NCBI GenBank assembly: GCA_015680685.1
Contig: MNCI01008629.1
Location: forward strand, 2,176 to 25,314
DNA from: Gnetum montanum
Lineage: Eukaryota > Streptophyta > Gnetopsida > Gnetales > Gnetaceae
Direction: 5' to 3'
DNA: 23,139 nucleotides
In this document: positions 19,188 through 23,139 of the stretch, one piece after another
How the letters are laid out: each line of letters opens with the position of its first letter
Position numbering within the stretch: the stretch's first letter is position 1
The notes under the pieces: generated by a model
Told to the model about the DNA's origin: nothing
Seen by the model: the letters and a program-made list of their open reading frames with translations, nothing else
Databases searched by the model: none
Program-made: the position numbers and the translations under genes

Positions 19188-21536
19188 TTACACCTGATTA
19201 TCGCCTTTTGCTCCTACCACGTTGATTGTGTATCCTACATTGTTTGCATTCAGTGGGTCTTGGTACACATTCATGGCCCAGTTTTCCATATGTGTCAGGC
19301 TACTGCTATCTAAGATCAAGTCACCTTGATCTATCATACCTTGAATGTCATCCTTCAATGCCCAGTAGTAATTCGTGTCATGGCCATACAATTGTTGGTA
19401 GTCATAGAACCAGTTTAACTTAAAGTTTTTAGGTATTGGAGGTTCATTAGGTTGGGCTAGGGAGGGATTCTTGAGTAATTCATAGTGACACCTATGACGT
19501 TTCAGAGCCTCCTCGAACACCACCTTGTGTTGGATGTGACTGGTTCCCAATAATTGCTTCAGAAGTTCTAAAGGCTTCACAGGTAGAGTTGCGTAATTTG
19601 AGCAATATTTACACTCAAATTTTGGCCTCAGTTGTAGAGATGCTTTAGGGGTAGAAGGATTTTCTTGATTAACGCCGTTCAAGCTAGTTGTTGGTTCAGC
19701 AGGCTCTGCGAGCGTTTTCTTGTTATTGTTCTTTTCCTTGGCCCCTTCAGCAACCATCGCAACTGTAGTCATCATGGCTTTGCCTTTGTCCTTACCTTTG
19801 CTGTAAGAATTCCTATAGACCACATACACTGGGTCTTTACTAGCCTCCGTTGCATCTTGGATGCTCTTAGTCTGAGCAAAGGCTTGGCTAAGGGAATGGG
19901 GGGTGAGGTAATACAGTTTAGACTTGATAAAGTCATTGACCGCTCCCTTGAAGATTGCCAATAGGTGGGCCTCCACGATGGGTTCATAGATCTTGTTCAA
20001 GTTAGCCCTCCAACGCTGTATAAACCTTTGGACCAACTCAAGCGTGTCTTGTTTCACTCCCATGAGCTAGTCCAGTGTGACTTCTGGCTTCAGGTTATAT
20101 TTGAAGTGAGTCACAAACTGGGTTAATAGCTCTTCCAAAGTTGAAATGGAAGCACGTGGAAGTGCTTGGTACCAATCTAAAGCTTTACCCATTAAGGACA
20201 TAGCAAAGACACAAATTATAATATGTGGCCATTGTTGCAGCAAGAAATACTCTGACCTAAAAGTGATGAGGTGGGCATTGGGATCACCTTCTCCATTGTA
20301 CTTTTTGAAATGGGGAAGGGGCATCCCAAGCAGCAACGAGAGGACTAGGATGGCTGGACTAATAGGATCGTCATGGTAAAAATCCATGACTTATACCATG
20401 TTAGAACCAGTAGCCTTAAGATACTTGACCTCCTCTGTAAGGGTTTGAATGAGCTAGAAGGCTTGATCTAGACTCGTAGACGACAAGGTTGTCTGTGGAA
20501 TGGTGGGTGGAGCCCCACCGGGTGGCGAAATGGAGGCAGCAGCTTGGCCGATGGTCGGTGCCATTGGGATAGTACCTGTAGGTAGTGTTGCTTGTGGCAT
20601 CCACTATCTGGTGGTTGGTGCAAATGGAGTGACTTCTATCAGCTGCGCTATTGGGTACGCTGTTTGTGTAGCCAGGGACATGAGCAGCGATCCTGTAGCT
20701 GGGCTTAGCATTTGTGGGATTTAACCTTGATGGTGTGGATGGTGGTGCATTTGCGCAGGATGGGCAACAAGAGACATGTTGGGAGCCCACCATGCTGTGG
20801 TGGCAAGCTCTGTCGTATGAGCCAGGAGCAAAGTCGGTGTTGTAGGTAATTGAGACGTAGGTATAGTGTGTACATGCGGTGACACAGGTGCAGGCACACA
20901 ATGAGGTGGGTCAGGTAATTGGTCCCACTAAGGAATGATCTGTGATGGACCTTCACCTAGAAGTGTAGTCGGAGAGAGAAAATGTAAACGCAGCGAATGC
21001 AGGACTGGATTGGTATTGGATAATGTCAGAGGTGTGGTAACCATGAATAATGGATTTATGAGGGACGTCGTGGAGGGAGGGGCCATGGTGAAATCAGCAT
21101 GACTGCCTCCTTCAGAGTGAGATTCTAGATCGTCTTGTCCATCGTGAAGCATTTCACCAAGAAACAATGCCTCTAGTTGTTCTGGTGATGTCTTTGCCAT
21201 TAACATTTGATCTGGAATCCACTTTTGTTGATCTGTCAAGGGCATAGTGGCATTCAGTGAAGGAATAAATTCCTTCCCACTGCAGTACATGAACTTGTAC
21301 TCTCATTTTTCCTTGAGTTCTTGCAGATACATGGGAAGGTTTGCTACTAGCTTAGCACAGAGGAAATTGTAGTGTTCCTTGCACTAAGCGTGTCCCTCAG
21401 GCTCTTTGTTTTGAAGCCTGAGGGAGCGACAGGGTCGTATCAGACTAGTTGATGGCTCAACCATTGAAATTGTGACTTGCATGGTCGAAGGATTCTCAAG
21501 GCTGGTAGTGTCAACAGCTGTGGTTGATGTAACCAT
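19188..21536 (-). pseudogene. gag: gag
   Basis: One minus frame starts at ATG 21536-21534 (MVTSTTAVDTTSLENPST) and is open apart from in-frame stops (for example TAG at 20928, TAA near 20403, TAG at 20067) to the end at 19188. The N-terminal third is Pro/Thr/His-rich (20925-20500, with HHHPHHQG). The capsid domain is at about 20330-19950: PHFKKYNGEGDPNAHLITF, LMGKALDWYQALP, FVTHFKYN and VQRFIQRWR, the retrotransposon gag signature. A Lys-rich stretch follows (SKGKDKGK). Near the end YGHDTNYYWALKDDIQGMI matches the Tat-type sequence at the nucleocapsid position, but the expected Cys and His residues before and after are Tyr or Gln. Gag forms the particle that packages element RNA. The length of about 780 codons is large but normal for giant Tat/Ogre elements. 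Confidence 0.88.
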
Positions 21537-21768
21537 TTTTTATGCAATTCGGAGACAATGACAATAAAAGTAGAGATCAGAAGGACAAAGGCAAACTAAG
21601 ATAATAATCGGGGCTTTCTATCTTGTAGGATTCCAAAGGAATCATTGAAGCGACTGATCTGCACCACATAATTTTGTAAACAACCTCAGAGGTGTTACAT
21701 TTACATTGATTGATAATGGGTACAGACAGCTTACAAGACTACCCATAAAATTCAGATCGGATATGAAG
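21537..21768 (-). other. 5' leader between primer-binding site and gag
   Basis: About 230 bp without a coding frame. There is no room for an extra ORF upstream of gag, which classical Ogre elements possess. Confidence 0.5.
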
Positions 21769-21790
21769 GCCCTCCTTCTAGCGCTAGAAA
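21769..21790 (-). other. Degenerate primer-binding site candidate
   Basis: In sense, right after the 5' LTR end, the sequence is TAGCGCTAGAAGGAGGGCC, a few bases in from the LTR. A tRNA-primed site should begin TGG; here TAG could be a G-to-A change. The segment 21776-21789 is also a perfect 14-bp palindrome (TTCTAGCGCTAGAA). The tRNA identity is not assigned. Confidence 0.4.
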
Positions 21791-21792
21791 AC

Positions 21793-23075
21793 TGTAACGA
21801 CGGAAAATGTCAATCGCTGGAAATACCAAACGAAAGTCCGTGTGCACAGTTATAACCCCGGATCCATGCGAGGACCGTGCTAGAGAGAAAAAGAATCCAA
21901 GGTGCCCTGAACAGTCTTGTCAATCAGACAGAGACTTACTTAATCAGTAAAATTTTTGTAATAATTTGATGGATAAATGAAGATTCTTTATAAGGCGATG
22001 CAATATTGTTAATCCCGAAAGCAATTGAAAACAATGTAAACGATATAGATGAGATTGTCAAATCCATATAACTAAGATGCAATGGATCATATTTTGTAGG
22101 GAATATGATCATAAGATCTGGGATTTAATTTATGAAAATAATATGTTTGATATAATGATTTCAGAAGGGCTTTGGTTTGGATGAAGCACATGCCAGTAAC
22201 AAGAAAGTTACCTAAATATGAAACAAGCGAGGATCAATCTACCTTGTTCTAGCCAATCTGGGTGCAAGGAAGTCAGACCCAGGGGAGAATATTCGGTAGC
22301 TGATTATTTTTGATCAAGAGTTCTTGCCAATCACCTTCGACGTTCTCACGATCGCTGATTCTCTTTTGCTCTTTTGCCAATCTTGAAAGAGAAAACTTTT
22401 TCCCACCCTTTGATCTTCGTTAACTAGAGCATAAGGTTAGGGTTAGGAGAAAAATGTAGTTTAGGTGATGCAAGTCCTAAATTTGTAAGATGTCATTGAC
22501 TTGATGTGGTGGTTGTTGAGGTGTGTGGTGCCACATTGCCTTATGCTCTAAAGCGTAACATAGCATAAACCACTCTTGTTGAAGTTTTGGTGATAGGTGA
22601 TTTCTTGATTATGCTACAGTACGTTGGAGAGCATATTACGCCGCATGGACTGCTGATGCTTGTATTATGCTACACCATGCCAGATTACACTTCATAGCAT
22701 AATCTAACGTAAAATAGTACACTTACAAAAAATCAAAGTGTTGCTGAAGTTTTTGGGCATTTATCGTCTTTGATATTGTGATGGATTCTTTTTTGACATT
22801 ACGCCACATTACGCCATTTTGCGTAATACAACATAAGATGCCAAAAAACTAAGGTTCTCAAAACATAGATATTTTGAAAGGTCGAAAACTTGCCACTGTG
22901 CACCCGTCATTTTGCTGTCTTCTGTAATTCATTTGTGCTGTGCCGCGCAGCGTGATAAGACAAGATTTTAATCTAAAAAGGAACTTGTTGTGCCACGCCT
23001 TGTTGCGACCCTTTGCTTGAATCACCAGCCTTTTTTGCTAAATCACCGAGGCCTCAAAATTTTCATGGTGTTTCA
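21793..23075 (-). repeat. 5' LTR of the giant element
   Basis: This is the direct repeat of 5730-7016, starting TGTAACGACGG and ending GTTTCA on the plus strand. The internal coding strand begins on its left side, so it is the 5' LTR and would hold the promoter. It carries the TTACGC/GCGTAA motif cluster at about 22541-22840, in which the first hairpin has lost one base pair (TTATGCT). Confidence 0.92.
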
Positions 23076-23080
23076 AGACC
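23076..23080. repeat. Target-site duplication, right copy
   Basis: AGACC abuts the right LTR and matches GGACC at 5725-5729 except for one base. Confidence 0.8.
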
Positions 23081-23139
23081 CATGAAGTCAATGATCCATA
23101 TGTCAAAAGGCTCTAGTGGTTGAATCCATTATTGAGGAT
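23076..23139 (-). pseudogene. Host Ty3/gypsy integrase, 5' part (partial at window edge)
   Basis: Minus translation gives WIQPLEPFDIWIIDFMG, the start of the integrase catalytic core with the first catalytic Asp in IDFMG (the usual WGID has Ile for Gly). The next residue in the family, Pro, is found on the far side of the giant element at 5726. One stop codon lies just upstream. The rest of the gene is beyond the window. Confidence 0.85.

Larger units (their letters stand above)
5730..23075 (-). mobile_element. Giant Tat/Ogre-type Ty3/gypsy LTR retrotransposon, decayed
   Basis: This is a complete but inactive element of about 17.3 kb read right to left. It has matching LTRs at both ends, TG...CA termini, a 5-bp target duplication with one mismatch, a primer-binding-site candidate next to the right LTR and a G-rich polypurine tract next to the left LTR. 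The inside carries gag, protease, RT, RNase H, a second RNase H-like domain and integrase in the order expected of Ty3/gypsy. Placement in the Tat/Ogre group rests on the second RNase H, the very large size, the AHREAM-type sequence before the protease, and the gap between protease and RT. There is no extra ORF between the primer-binding site and gag, unlike classical Ogre elements. It also carries an opposite-strand spliced gene inside the protease-RT gap. The LTRs differ at roughly one base in ten by eye, so the insertion is old. Confidence 0.93.

Noticed and set aside
19665-19964. Plus-strand open frame of 99 codons over gag
   Set aside because: Shadow on the opposite strand of the well-supported gag capsid region.
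20416-20901. 161-codon minus-strand open frame with Cys/His-rich translation
   Set aside because: It lies in an alternative frame over gag; the gag frame itself reads through here with only two or three stops and connects the N-terminal part to the capsid domain.

Overview
The window looks like intergenic DNA of a large, repeat-rich land-plant genome. It is AT-rich, shows no ordinary host gene that I can support, and is almost entirely decayed Ty3/gypsy LTR retrotransposons. A gymnosperm is possible, but the sequence alone does not settle the species. No bacterial features, tRNA, rRNA or CRISPR arrays were seen.

The main object is one giant minus-strand LTR retrotransposon at 5730-23075 (about 17.3 kb). 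Its two direct LTRs are 5730-7016 (3' LTR) and 21793-23075 (5' LTR). They begin TG and end CA and are flanked by a 5-bp near-perfect target duplication (ggacc / agacc). In the sense direction (right to left) the order is: 5' LTR, degenerate primer-binding site, short leader, gag, protease, a roughly 5.7-kb non-gag/pol block, RT, RNase H, a second RNase H-like domain, integrase, a 30-36 bp tandem-repeat array, 3' UTR, polypurine tract, 3' LTR. The double RNase H, the Ogre-like protease region and an interruption between protease and RT place it in the Tat/Ogre group. All reading frames carry in-frame stops or frameshifts, and integrase catalytic residues are changed.

The most unusual part is the block between protease and RT. 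It is bounded by phase-compatible splice signals on the minus strand (a candidate 12124-17811 intron). Inside it, on the opposite strand, is a separate decayed multi-exon gene at 12705-17015. Four of its own short introns keep codon phase across their junctions. It encodes about 1,100 residues of a protein I do not recognise, followed by a minisatellite region.

The giant element is itself nested. The sequences flanking its target duplication are the two halves of another Ty3/gypsy integrase, also on the minus strand, and reading frame is kept across the insertion point. The 5' part is at the right edge of the window and the 3' part runs leftward to about 4900. Further left, 290-2690 holds a long minus-strand decayed ORF in one continuous frame. 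It has a plant-transposon-protein-like N-terminal half and a coiled-coil C-terminal half, and may be an accessory ORF of the host element or of another element. The region 2760-4900 holds no gene I can support.
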